A DNA stretch of 64,000 bases, taken from positions 709,926 to 773,925 of the forward strand of contig CAKOGP040002091.1 of the NCBI GenBank assembly GCA_933822405.4. The letters are read 5' to 3'. This document shows, in pieces, positions 18,888 to 29,406 of the stretch; within the stretch, counting starts at the first letter, position 1; every line of letters starts with the position of its first letter. The notes under the pieces were generated by a model. It did no database searches. It was given only the letters and a program-made list of their open reading frames with translations, and was not told where the DNA came from. The DNA is from Cylindrotheca closterium. Lineage: Eukaryota; Bacillariophyta; Bacillariophyceae; Bacillariales; Bacillariaceae. The translations under genes and the position numbers were made by a program.

Positions 18888-20456
18888 ATGAGTGCAGACG
18901 AAGAAGATACCGCAAAGCCAGAACACACGGAAGAAGAGCCCAAGCAGGAGCCAGCTGCGGAAGCTCCAATTGCAGCTGAGCAACCTGGAACAGAAGGTTC
19001 CAATGGGCCAATGAGTTCATCTCCCGAAGGTGCGGAACATCCGTCTCCCAATAGCGAGCAGCCGGTAGAAGGCGAAATGGGTAATCACGCCATGCCAGAA
19101 GGTGGTGTTGCGGCTCCTGTTTCGGAGCAACATGAGCACATGCCTCCACCAGAGAGTGAAGAACATCAAGCACAAGCGACAACTCCAAACCACCCACGGT
19201 ATCCATATCCTCCAGAGGGATATTATCCGCCGGGTTATCCGCCACCCCATCCTTCGGCCGATGGTGGCCATGGATATCCTCGTGAGGCTTATCCGGGGGG
19301 TCCACCACCATATGGAGTGCCACCACACATGGGAGGATACCCAATGTACTCCTACCACCAACCTCCCATGTATCCACATTACCCTGGCTACCCTCCACCT
19401 CCCATGTACGGTTACCCACCACCGGAAGGTTATCCAGATCAGCAAGGGGTCGGCGTGAATCCCTATGCTCAACAAATCGATGATGTCCACGGCGAAGACA
19501 AAGGCGAGGACAAGAAGGCTCATAACCCAGTGATGCCCTCGGCACTTGGGTCTGCCTCCAGACTCAAGACTTATATCAAGCCAAGGCCTCCATCTTCGCA
19601 AGATGTCTTGGATCGTCGTTCCAGAAAGAATGCCCAGTCACGAGCAAGAGCTTCAAAACTCAGGGAGAGAATAGCCATTATTGAAACCAAGCCAGCGTCG
19701 GAACGAACAGAAGAAGAGAAAGCTATTTTCGCTACTTTTGAAGCTCGTCGCCAGAGAAAAAATGACAGATCCAGAGAACGTGCGCTGGAAAAGAAGGAGG
19801 AGATTGATAGAATTCTTGCAAAGCCAGAGAAGAGGCGGACGAAAATTGAAAAACAATTTTTGGAAGGTGCACTGAATGCGAAGAAACGAAAGAATGAAGG
19901 TGATAGACTCCGTAGACAGCGTCTGAAAGAACTGGGTTTGTCATCGAAGACAACTGGCTTGAAGCCCGGTATTTCGGCTCGTGGACCAATTGGAATCTAT
20001 CGCGGTGGAATGCCACCACATCCACATTATGGTCCGCAAATGGGAGAGATACCCATGTCCCCAATGCCTCCCATGGGTGGCCATCACCATCATCATCAAC
20101 AGTCACCCGGTGGCTTTGCAGCAGGATCTCCAGGTGGCATGATGCCAGGAATGGGTTTTGCAAGTCCTCAGCACCCTCGAAGATCGGAAGCGGGAGTCTT
20201 GGAGACTCCTGGCCGACAACCTGGTCCTGGACACCTGCCCTACATTCCTCCTTCACAATCCTACGATGGACAACCACACCAAGGAGGTGGTTCTCGCGTC
20301 GAACAGAGACGCCATGCAGATGGTTCTATGAGCATCTCAATAGGAGGCGAGGGCGGTGGCCCTCAGTACCCTCCCGAAGGAGAACAGGGGACTGACCTGA
20401 ACGACATGCTCCTCTACAACGATCAAGAAGGTGGGGAATCTGCCAAAGATGTGTAG
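18888..20456 (+). CDS. Pro/Gly/Tyr-rich protein with bZIP-like basic helical repeats (B)
   Basis: A single-exon frame of 522 residues. Residues 1-85 are acidic; about 95-190 are rich in Pro, Gly, Tyr and His with PPYG/GYP-type repeats, a composition typical of phase-separating RNA-binding or transcription proteins. About 235-345 form a very basic helical region. It opens like a bZIP basic region (RRSRKNAQSRARASKLRERI) and continues as repeats with SERTEEEKAIF and KRRTKIEKQFL followed by R/K helices. No leucine-zipper heptads are clear, so classic bZIP assignment is not secure. The C-terminus is again Gly/Pro/His-rich with an HHHHH run and an acidic end. It is divergently paired with the 17116 gene, which has similar repeats; the two may be distant paralogues. 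Confidence 0.75.
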   Translation: MSADEEDTAKPEHTEEEPKQEPAAEAPIAAEQPGTEGSNGPMSSSPEGAEHPSPNSEQPVEGEMGNHAMPEGGVAAPVSEQHEHMPPPESEEHQAQATTPNHPRYPYPPEGYYPPGYPPPHPSADGGHGYPREAYPGGPPPYGVPPHMGGYPMYSYHQPPMYPHYPGYPPPPMYGYPPPEGYPDQQGVGVNPYAQQIDDVHGEDKGEDKKAHNPVMPSALGSASRLKTYIKPRPPSSQDVLDRRSRKNAQSRARASKLRERIAIIETKPASERTEEEKAIFATFEARRQRKNDRSRERALEKKEEIDRILAKPEKRRTKIEKQFLEGALNAKKRKNEGDRLRRQRLKELGLSSKTTGLKPGISARGPIGIYRGGMPPHPHYGPQMGEIPMSPMPPMGGHHHHHQQSPGGFAAGSPGGMMPGMGFASPQHPRRSEAGVLETPGRQPGPGHLPYIPPSQSYDGQPHQGGGSRVEQRRHADGSMSISIGGEGGGPQYPPEGEQGTDLNDMLLYNDQEGGESAKDV

Positions 20457-20665
20457 AGCTAGATAACAAAAATCGGAGTTGCCTGACAGTCGAAACCAGT
20501 GGATGGAACGACGAAAACGATGGCTTCTCCCTATGTGTAGTATCTTTCTTTATGTGTACACCATAGCTTTTAATCTTGTTTGAGGCAGTAGTATGATCTC
20601 TAGTGATAATGATGATTGATTGATTTGTTACTGTATCGTAGGTTGATTGCAAGAGCGATTGTTGT

Positions 20666-23600
20666 CTAGAGACTCTCCGTTACCGAAACGATCCATTGTT
20701 GCTTCAATGGATACAAAAACTCTTCTTCATCGCGCTTAACAGTCAAGTCAAAGGCTTGCAAATTATGGACTCCAGCACGAGGTATCAATGCCTCCAGTGG
20801 AATGGTTTTCTCTTCTTGGGGTTGAAAGGATAATCTCATGACATTGAATCCAATCAATTCAAAGGTTGTGTCATCCTTGACGGACAAGCTGAGATTCACT
20901 GCGGATTCCAGCAATTGATTTCGAAGTGTCAATTTGACTGGAAGACCCACTGGTCCGTTTGTAAAGTCATGAGCAACAGAAGGTTGATGCGAGGCTGTTG
21001 CCACGATTGGACAGCCATTGAAGAAGGAGATTGGACGAACTGGTATACCTCGAAGGTGGTGTTCGCCACGGATGACTTCTTGTCCAAGAATGGCCCTCCA
21101 CGAACACATGAGGTGAATTTTCGACAAGCTGTTCTCATGAGTACATAATTGTCCTATTGAGGTTGGATGAGCCTCAAGTGACTTGTCGTCTCCTGTCGTA
21201 TCATAATCTGATGCTGTGTTTGCTCGGCGAATCGATGCGATCGATCTAGGATGCTGATCTCCGTCGGCAGAGGACTCAGCTTTGGCAATTTCAATTTGGT
21301 GGGCTTTCCACGCAGCCTCGAAAGAGTCTCGTGCGTTTTCCAAGCAGAGATAGTCAGTTGCCTTAGAATAGACAGCTTCTATAGTAGTACTCTTTGCCAT
21401 TTCTGTGAACGAACATTCGCTCAACAGACAAACTTTACTCTCCTCAGCCAATGGAATAACCTTATAGTGGATCGTGACTCTTTCTTGCCAGCCTATTTGT
21501 AATACATGGCCATTCTCTTCTCTAGTTATGAATTGACCAGGAATGGCTTCTAGCTTGTAGTGCCGACTTGCGACACTCAATTTATCGAGAGTCACAAAGA
21601 GATCAGTAGGTCTATCAGTTCGATTGTTCGTTAGCTGTGGTGTGGTGGTGAGAAGATTGCATTAAAAAGATTGCAACACATAGCGCGCGCCCTTACCTCC
21701 ACCGAAAGAATCTGTTCCTTTCCATTCCAGAATGCTGCCTTCACCTTTGCACTTAGATCGAGAGAAGGATAGACCTGAAAATAAAAAAGGTGAGTTGAAA
21801 TTGTTGGCACAGAAAGTGAATATCATTCAATGACGACTGACTTACCGGCACTTCATACATCTGTCGGAGCCATCTGTGTAGCTTAACATCTCCCATTGGA
21901 CTCCACAAGTCGTAGCGGAAGAGCATGTAGAAGCCTCCCTTGCCAGTTCCTGAGGTTCTCACTTGAATTGGGATATCAACGTGTTCTCCTGGATGCAGTC
22001 TCCCAGTCTCTTTGAGTGTCTCACAGTTCATGGGCAATGACATCAGTGTTCCAGTTGGTCCTAAGCATCTTGATGTTGCCTGAGCTTCTTGTTCTTCTGC
22101 GGTCAGCAGATGATTTTCAGTGTTGACAACATTGATCCATGGTAGATTTGTCTTCAGCGTGACGTTAGACGCCGGTGCATTTCCGACGTTGCGCAAACGT
22201 ATTGTCCATGGGCTCACTTGTCCTTCCAATAAAGGGCCACCGTCAGCTGGTATCGTATTAAAGTCATCACTACCTCGCTTAATCAGTTCAGCTGTGAGGC
22301 ACGGCATTTCCCTTTCTACTTTGGACTTCAAAAGCATTGACTCGCCGCGAACTGTGTAACATAAGAATATCAGAACAAAGCAGGACATTCAAATTTCTAG
22401 CTCCAAATGACAAACTTACCTCTCTTTGATATGTTTTCCCTTGTATCTTGAAGTAGTGGACCTTCGATGTCGAATGGATGATAGACCCAGACCTTGTCAA
22501 ACAACTTGCACCGAACACCCAAAATTTCCAAATCCCCTTCGACTAGAGGACACACTCCAGCCGAAAGTGTAACATCGGCAAGCGGTTCCAATTGCATATC
22601 GCGCTTGGTTACAACAAAAAAGGGATTGTCATCGACTGGGAAGCACGACTTCTGACCAGGCTCGGAGAATCGGCAGAAATCGCCAACAGAGAAATCCATG
22701 TTGTCGGTACTTGCAAATGTGTACGACTTTGAACTCCCTTCCTTACCCTTGTTAATTACAATGGCATCTTGGTTGGTCATGACACGGCCATTTACATCCA
22801 CCATCCTTGCTACTAATTGAATGTCAGTCATGAAAATTTCCACTCCAAGCGGATTCTTGAGTTGAAAGTCGCAAAAGAGGGGCTCGCCCTTGGCTCTTTT
22901 GGTAGGTTTGGCCTTGATGGAGCCTTTTCGCTTGCTGCGCTCAATCATGCTTCGGTTTTGCTTTTCTTTATCGACCTGTGCAATGACTCTACGATGCTTT
23001 AGATCCTTTATCTGGAGGAGTGCTGAGGTAACGGCCTCGTCCAGTACTGGGTTTGAGCTGTCCGAGGCATTTGACTCCGCTTTCGACATAATTTCCAATT
23101 CTTGCCATATGGACTCTTTCCCCTTGGACACCGTGCCAAAGAAGTTCGATGCTGATTCCTCTTCGCCTAGTTTGGCATCACGAACAAAGTGATGTTCTGC
23201 ATGGGTCCAAATGCGGACTGAGGAATCTACTATCAAGGGCAAATTCATGTAGGGCAACTGCAGAACTCGGGAGGCACCCATAGTGAATCGAATGACATGA
23301 ACGATCCGTTCCAGCTGCTCGTTGCGAAATGCCTCCCGTTCATTGTTGGGAATCTTGGGTGGAACTGCCATTCGATCGGCTCCAGCCAAAGCTGGTTTGG
23401 GATGGTTTTCACAAATCTCCAACAAATGCGACAAAAATTTCTGTTGGGATTTTGCCGACACCTTCCCACCACTTGAGGTCCCTACCAGTTTGGCGTAAAG
23501 TATCAGCGCAATCGACATGCGCCCCATACTATACAATTGGGCTGCCAGTGCGGATCGCAAATGATTATGCAACTCATTCCAGGAACCATGTCGGTAGACA

Positions 23601-25762
23601 TAGAGAGCAGAGGTGAAACATCGAAATGCGTGATTGTCTTGACCTGCTGTTCGGAACATGTGTCCACTCATGAGCATGTGAAAGGAATACTTTCGAAACA
23701 TTTCCGCTTGAAAGTAAAAGGCGGACGCCTGCTCCAGCAATACCGCTGCACCCAATGACGATTCATGAGACGACGCACTCGCCAACAAATCGGCCACTTC
23801 CAGTTCTCGTCCTCTAGTCAAGGCATCAGATGCAGTTGCTATTAACAGACAGAGTCGAGAAGCCAATCTTGTGGCATGTGGCGCGGCTTGAGGTCTGGTG
23901 GAAGGATCGTTTCCCCACTTGGCGCGTTCTCCTTCGGCAGCTCGAGTGTAGCCCAACAATGCCGTTTCAAACTGGGCAAAAATGTCTCTCGAACGCGAAT
24001 ATGGATCTAGATGATATATGGCAAGGCCCATCATTTCTTGCACATTGGCGTAGTGTCCCAAGGCCTTGTCAGACTTGAAATCATCCCGCACCAGCCTATA
24101 GGTACTGAGGGCTGCCTCGTAATCCTTCATTAGAAACAGGGTATCCGCCAATAATCGCGCTTGACTTTCAATCGAGTCGTATCGATACTTGGCGGTCGAC
24201 GCCGACATGTCAATTTTCTTCTGTTCCACTTGTTGTTGTTGCTGTGTTTCTTTGGGTTTTCTCCAAAAGCTCTTGACCAGGTTCCGCATTCCCTTTTTGC
24301 GTTCACTGACAGTCGCATTCAAGGTAGCAATCCGGCGTTCCATGGCAGGAAGAACGGCCGACGAAATGAGGGATTGAAAGAACCGTCCAAGCATGGCTCG
24401 ATCGTTGAAACTGAGACAATTTCCTTTGGTTCCATTGCCACCCCACAAATCACTATCCTCTTGTTCGGAAAGTGCCTTTGCAGTTTCCTTGTTTACACTG
24501 TTGATTCGAATGACTGCCGAATTGGATCCAAATTGATTCTGAAGTGTTTGTCGCAAAAACTGTTCTCCAAAATTATTTGGTCCATCCACCGCATCGTGCA
24601 GGACCAAACATTCGTATCGAATGGCATTTGGATCGTACAATCCATTTCGAAATCCCTCCGGCAGCACTTGTGGCGACTCGCGCAATTCTTGCAAGACGTC
24701 TTGAGGACTCGCCACTTCATTGGAGGTGCAAACCAGTAGCACCACTGGCGGACAGGAGATGAGATCGTGTTCCAAATGGTTGGTGGATTCGTCCAAGGCA
24801 TATCTGTATCTCAGTAGCCATGGAATATCCAATGGCGATGTCAATCGGTACGCTTCTCTGGTAACTTGCTCCAAAGTATCCTCCGTGTCCCGGTCTTGCA
24901 ACAATTCGTCCACTCGATCTTCCAACAGTAGTAACTCTTGTGCCACGTTCCCATCCGAGTCTTGCAACTTGGCGTGATCCGAGAGCATATCATGCGCTTC
25001 CGTGTACGTGTGCGGTTGCAAGTGTTCCGCCAAATAGAATTGAATCGGCACTTCTTTCAAATTGAGAGATTTGCTGACGGAACGAAAGGGTGGCAACTTC
25101 CCACCATCTGGCTTGGAATCATGAACAATCCCCTGAAACATGTCGGTCAATTGCAAATTATTCTTCCAAGCCAATTGATGGGTACTTTCGGTCGCTACCA
25201 CGACAATGGGAACGTGGGTTTGACGTCTCGCTAGAATATCCAACTTTTTCTCTGCCACAAAGGTCAAAAAGGGAAGATACGGTGGTGGTGCTTCCTTCTC
25301 CGTTTTGGGGGTGGTATCATTGTTGGAAGTGACCAAATCGGATAGAGGTATTCGAGTTGGACTATTGATGGCGGAACTTGTTGTCGTGTTGTAAGTCACA
25401 TTGGGTGGTGGAGGGAGTGACGATAGATTGGTGGATTCGGTACCAGTACTAGTTGTACTGACAGTAGATGCAGAGGATGAGACTGGATTCCGTGGCGGTG
25501 ATAATGCTCGACGTGCCGGTGGCGGAGGAGGAGGTGGTGGCAATTGATTTATGGTATTCAATATAGCTGTTGCATCCTGTGTCGTAGCGTTGAAATTGGT
25601 GGTGGTGGTTGCAATATTTCCGGAAGGAGGTGCTGAATCGAGTTGTGGAATCGAAGCCGTACTTTCATGAGGTCGTGTTTGCTGACTCCTTCTTGGGATG
25701 GGTCCTCCGCCACTTTTGGGAGGTGGAGGCGGGGGTGGTGGAGGTGGAGGAGTTCCGCTCAT
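20666..25762 (-). CDS. TRAPPC8: TRAPP complex subunit TRAPPC8/Trs85 with poly-proline N-terminus
   Basis: Four exons (22420-25762, 21846-22351, 21697-21774, 20666-21634), all phase-compatible, give 1631 residues. The middle holds the TPR-like solenoid seen in Trs85/TRAPPC8, including AALSTYRLVRDDFKSDKALG (about 545) and ALYVYRHGSWNELHNHL. The C-terminal part is made of beta-sandwich modules (WTIRLRNVGNAPASNVTLKT; LTLRNQLLESAVNLSL) like the TRAPPC8 Ig-like repeats. The protein is a subunit of the TRAPPIII tether/Rab1 exchange complex acting in ER-Golgi traffic and autophagy. The first 120 residues are unusual for the family: 11 prolines after MSGT, then KSGGGPIPRR and a second proline run, resembling verprolin/WIP-like tails. 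TRAPPC3 is encoded 13 kb away. Confidence 0.85.
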
Positions 25763-26206
25763 GATTGTATTGTATTCAAATTAATGATGTATTAATCGTT
25801 CAATTCAGGTGATGAATTAGTCGTCAAATTTGAAGATAAAGTTGGTCCGTCACGGATGTCAATCAATAGTCTGATTTCTTGGTAGTATAACAATAAAAGA
25901 TGTCAAGGATTCCTTTGCAACTATCCTAGATGAGACCTCACAATCCCCATGCACTATTTCAATGACTGAGCTCCCATGGGGGTTTTCAAAATCCAAAATG
26001 AACATGAATTGCGAAAAGTCCTGTATGTAGAAACCGTACTGAAATTGAATTTTTGGACGACTCCATCGACTAACCCAGACGTTAAAACCAGCGCATCAAC
26101 CACAGGTTCAAGGTTCAAAACGACAAAAGTTGAAGGAGTGATTATGGAACATTGAAGCATCTACAACACTGGCCTTTTCGTGCTGTACAAAGATAACGAC
26201 TAAAGA
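25763..26206. other. Bidirectional upstream region (TRAPPC8 / J-protein)
   Basis: No gene supported. It holds the promoters of two divergent genes. Confidence 0.5.
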
Positions 26207-28969
26207 ATGAACGTAATAGACTTGTGCGATTCTGATGACGATGAAACGGACTCAAGGGACACGGAGAAGAAACACCAACGTCTCCACATCAACAACCAGA
26301 ATTCCCAATCTCCTTCCTCAACAGCAGCACCAGCAGTAGCAGTAGCAGTAGCACAACGACCACGGTCAATTTCTTCTGCATCGAATAGCCCTCTTGGAAA
26401 TAACAGTGATGATGTGGTTTTTCTGTCGGACGATGAAAGTGATGACGAGCAACAGGAAGTCAACAACCTGGTTCATCAGAGAAGAACCACTTTTTCAAAA
26501 AAGAAACCAACAGATAAGCCAATGTCGGCTCGAGAAAAAAGTTGGGCACTCATTCAGCAAATGAGACGGGAGGCGGCCAAAGAAAAAGAAAAATCGAAAG
26601 CACTATCGAGTACAGCCTCCACAAAGGCGGCGAGGGGTCCACAGAAGAAATCACCTCCCATAACAAAAGTTAATCCTCGTTGGAACGACAAACGAAAACG
26701 CAAGCGATCCAATTCCAATTTGGAACATCGAAAGAAGGCACCAACAGCATCATCGACAAATCCGACATCATCAACTTCAACTGCCAATATCAATGACAAC
26801 GCAGCCCCAAGAATAATACCAAGCTTCCTGGAACAAGGACTAAAAGATGGGACCACAAATCAACAAGGTTCTGGAGGAGAAAACGTTGCGACAGCTTCGT
26901 TGCTCTCACCCTTGCAAACGGCGATGGAGGTCCATGATTCATTTGAACAACCTTTCATCGATGATTCCATGAATGCGACAAGTCAAGACAACCCAGCTGC
27001 GCACTGCCAGATGGAAACAATAACAGAGCCAACGGCATCAGCTGGTGCCACAATGAATGCTGCCATTGAAATTGATTCTGATGGTGATAGCGTGGTTGAT
27101 AGATCACCACAAGAGGATACGACGCGATGTGCGACAAATTCGTCAGTAGCAGCTACAGCCACTGATTATCATCCATTACTCCAACTTGCTTCTGCACGCC
27201 CACCTGCTGAACAGCGACATGGAGGCGACGACAATCAAGGATCACAGACCTTTCGTGCCCCCCGCGCCCAAGACAACAGCAAGATTCTAAATGATCTCAT
27301 GGATAGTGGGTCAGTAGCCCATATTCTCGACCATCGCTTTAACAATGGAAAAGTGACATTCGTCGTAAAGGACCACTACGGTGCCGTGCACAAGGGCATT
27401 TTACTTGAGGATCTAAAGGTAGATGCCCCGCTGCTATTGTCCAACTACATTTTAAACAAGGCCAGAGGAAAGCTCGCGGGCAAAGGATTTCGCGAGTGGG
27501 CAGTCAAGACGAGGAACCAGTTGGCAAAGAAGGCCATGCGTCACATCGCTACACAAGAACGGGTCATGGCTGGTGAAATGAATGATGGACTACCGGAACC
27601 AGATACTGGGACCAACCAACCTGGTGCAAAATCGGTAGGAAGATCTAGCCATGTCCCAATAAGCACTCATGATGACGCCGATGATGCAGAGGAAGCAGAA
27701 TTTGAAATGAACGCTCCTTCTTCCTGCTCAACTCAATCTTTTGAGAGGATCAGTCCAAATCTTCCACCAGTTCCTGATGATCCGGAGACAAGAGATGATC
27801 AAATCCAAACTGAGGATTCACCAGAGCAGTCAATCGGTCCAATTGCAACGCCTAACGTTCAAGAAGAGGGTTCCATCTCGGATATGTCTTCTGGAAATGA
27901 CGATTTCGAAGACACTCTCGACACTGAAAGCAGCAGTGGGAGTCTGCAAATGACAAGCCAAGGAGGTACAAGCGAGAACGATAAGACATCGATGCAAATT
28001 GGCCAGACGAAAACTTCAGTTCCCGATTTGGATGAAGAACTTCTCTTGGAACAAGAGGACGACTCTAGCATCCAAACAGAGCCACGTACGTCAGAAGACC
28101 CTCTTGTCGGATCACGTCCAGCGTATACTGCTGCTGAAGTGGCTGTCGAGATTGATGAAGAGGAAGAGGACGACGATGATGTGATTGAAGTTGTCGGTGT
28201 CAAGGCTCCACCAAGAATCGAGAATCTATCGCCGCCAACACCGCAGCATCGAACAAGTCCCCTTGCAAAAGAAATGCCACTGGACACGGATGACGACAGC
28301 GTGTGCTCTGTCCAATCTGCAAGTCCACCACGTTCTAGTTCCACCCGAAAGCCCTTGGTGGGATCCAGTGGTACTCCCATCGACATTGACGATGATCATG
28401 GCGTGATACCTATGGGTAAGAAAATGGACACAACCTTGTGTACTATGAGGGACTTTTGTGCTGCTGGGAAACGAAAAAATGGAACAAAGCGCCCAGTTCC
28501 GACCAGCTATTCCTATCCGGAACGCCGTTTTGTCTTTCATCAAACACTACCCAAACGACCTCCCCCCAGCGCACGTCGTCCGACCGCTAGTACGTGGGCC
28601 TATGGCATCAGTTGTGATGCTGCAATGAAGGAACAAGAACGACTTTTTCAAGCTTCCGCTGCCAAGATGCGATCTCAAACCAAGGCTCCAACGACCGCTC
28701 GCGTTACCACCACCACCTCGGTGGCTCGAAACCAAATCGTTAAGTTTCAACAAGTCGTACCAAACATTGCCCAGAAATATCCATTGCACTGGCAATTTTC
28801 GAACCATTTTGCAAGACTGGGAGTGCCGGAAGGATCATCTGGAAGCGTCATCAAGAAGCAGTACCGTCGCTTGGCTTTGATTTATCATCCGGACAAGTCG
28901 CAGTTGGCCAATACTGCCACAAAATTTCAAAACATTACGGAGGCCTACAGAGCACTATTGAATCTATGA
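26207..28969 (+). CDS. Large nuclear-type protein with C-terminal J domain and SIM-like motifs
   Basis: A single exon of 920 residues. Most of it is disordered and rich in Ser, Asp and Glu. It has repeated hydrophobic-acidic motifs of the SUMO-interacting type: VIDLCDSDDDE at residues 3-13, VVFLSDDESDDE near 70, IEIDSDGD near 287 and VIEVV flanked by acidic residues near 660. A basic stretch (RWNDKRKRKRS) looks like a nuclear localisation signal. A folded segment near 365-430 (VAHILDHRFNNGKVTFVVKD...) resembles a chromo-like fold, but weakly. The last ~55 residues are a J domain with helix II/III and the HPD tripeptide (YHPDKSQ), which should stimulate an Hsp70. A nuclear co-chaperone role is inferred. 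A CAG/TAG-type microsatellite near 26320-26355 encodes an Ala/Val run. Confidence 0.78.
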   Translation: MNVIDLCDSDDDETDSRDTEKKHQRLHINNQNSQSPSSTAAPAVAVAVAQRPRSISSASNSPLGNNSDDVVFLSDDESDDEQQEVNNLVHQRRTTFSKKKPTDKPMSAREKSWALIQQMRREAAKEKEKSKALSSTASTKAARGPQKKSPPITKVNPRWNDKRKRKRSNSNLEHRKKAPTASSTNPTSSTSTANINDNAAPRIIPSFLEQGLKDGTTNQQGSGGENVATASLLSPLQTAMEVHDSFEQPFIDDSMNATSQDNPAAHCQMETITEPTASAGATMNAAIEIDSDGDSVVDRSPQEDTTRCATNSSVAATATDYHPLLQLASARPPAEQRHGGDDNQGSQTFRAPRAQDNSKILNDLMDSGSVAHILDHRFNNGKVTFVVKDHYGAVHKGILLEDLKVDAPLLLSNYILNKARGKLAGKGFREWAVKTRNQLAKKAMRHIATQERVMAGEMNDGLPEPDTGTNQPGAKSVGRSSHVPISTHDDADDAEEAEFEMNAPSSCSTQSFERISPNLPPVPDDPETRDDQIQTEDSPEQSIGPIATPNVQEEGSISDMSSGNDDFEDTLDTESSSGSLQMTSQGGTSENDKTSMQIGQTKTSVPDLDEELLLEQEDDSSIQTEPRTSEDPLVGSRPAYTAAEVAVEIDEEEEDDDDVIEVVGVKAPPRIENLSPPTPQHRTSPLAKEMPLDTDDDSVCSVQSASPPRSSSTRKPLVGSSGTPIDIDDDHGVIPMGKKMDTTLCTMRDFCAAGKRKNGTKRPVPTSYSYPERRFVFHQTLPKRPPPSARRPTASTWAYGISCDAAMKEQERLFQASAAKMRSQTKAPTTARVTTTTSVARNQIVKFQQVVPNIAQKYPLHWQFSNHFARLGVPEGSSGSVIKKQYRRLALIYHPDKSQLANTATKFQNITEAYRALLNL

Positions 28970-29406
28970 TTTGAGATCACATTGTAAGGTTGTCGTTAAT
29001 AATACACCCTTTTAATTAAAAATAGTAAGCGCAGAAGAAACCACAATGCAGTGATAATAGAAAGCGGTCACTAGTTGTAATATCTGCTGTAAGGGTAGTG
29101 ATCCAACTACCGGTACTGGTACTAAAAGTAAGGATCCCAATTTCAGTCATTGGAAAATTCTTCTCTTCTTTGTGTACGATGTTTCAAGTAGGGCAAGGTA
29201 CGAGAAAAATCCTGGCGCGGGGGGCGATTTTGGGGAATCGTGGTCCAACAGTAATCCCAACGGAGAACATGTGAAGTCGATTAGATCAACACAACCAACA
29301 CTGATATTCATTCATTCGTTCATTCTTCAAACTTTTATAGCTTGTAATTCACAACAAAAGCTCCAATACCGGCACACTCAAACGCACACGCAATAGTACC
29401 ATCACA
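28970..29406. promoter_or_regulatory. Upstream region of the SNF2 gene
   Basis: A 437-bp gap between two same-strand genes; no gene supported. Presumed SNF2-gene promoter and 3' flank of the J-protein gene. Confidence 0.4.

Noticed and set aside
18888..20456. Classic bZIP transcription factor call for the 18888 gene
   Set aside because: The basic region is convincing, but no leucine-zipper heptads follow; instead there are further basic repeats.
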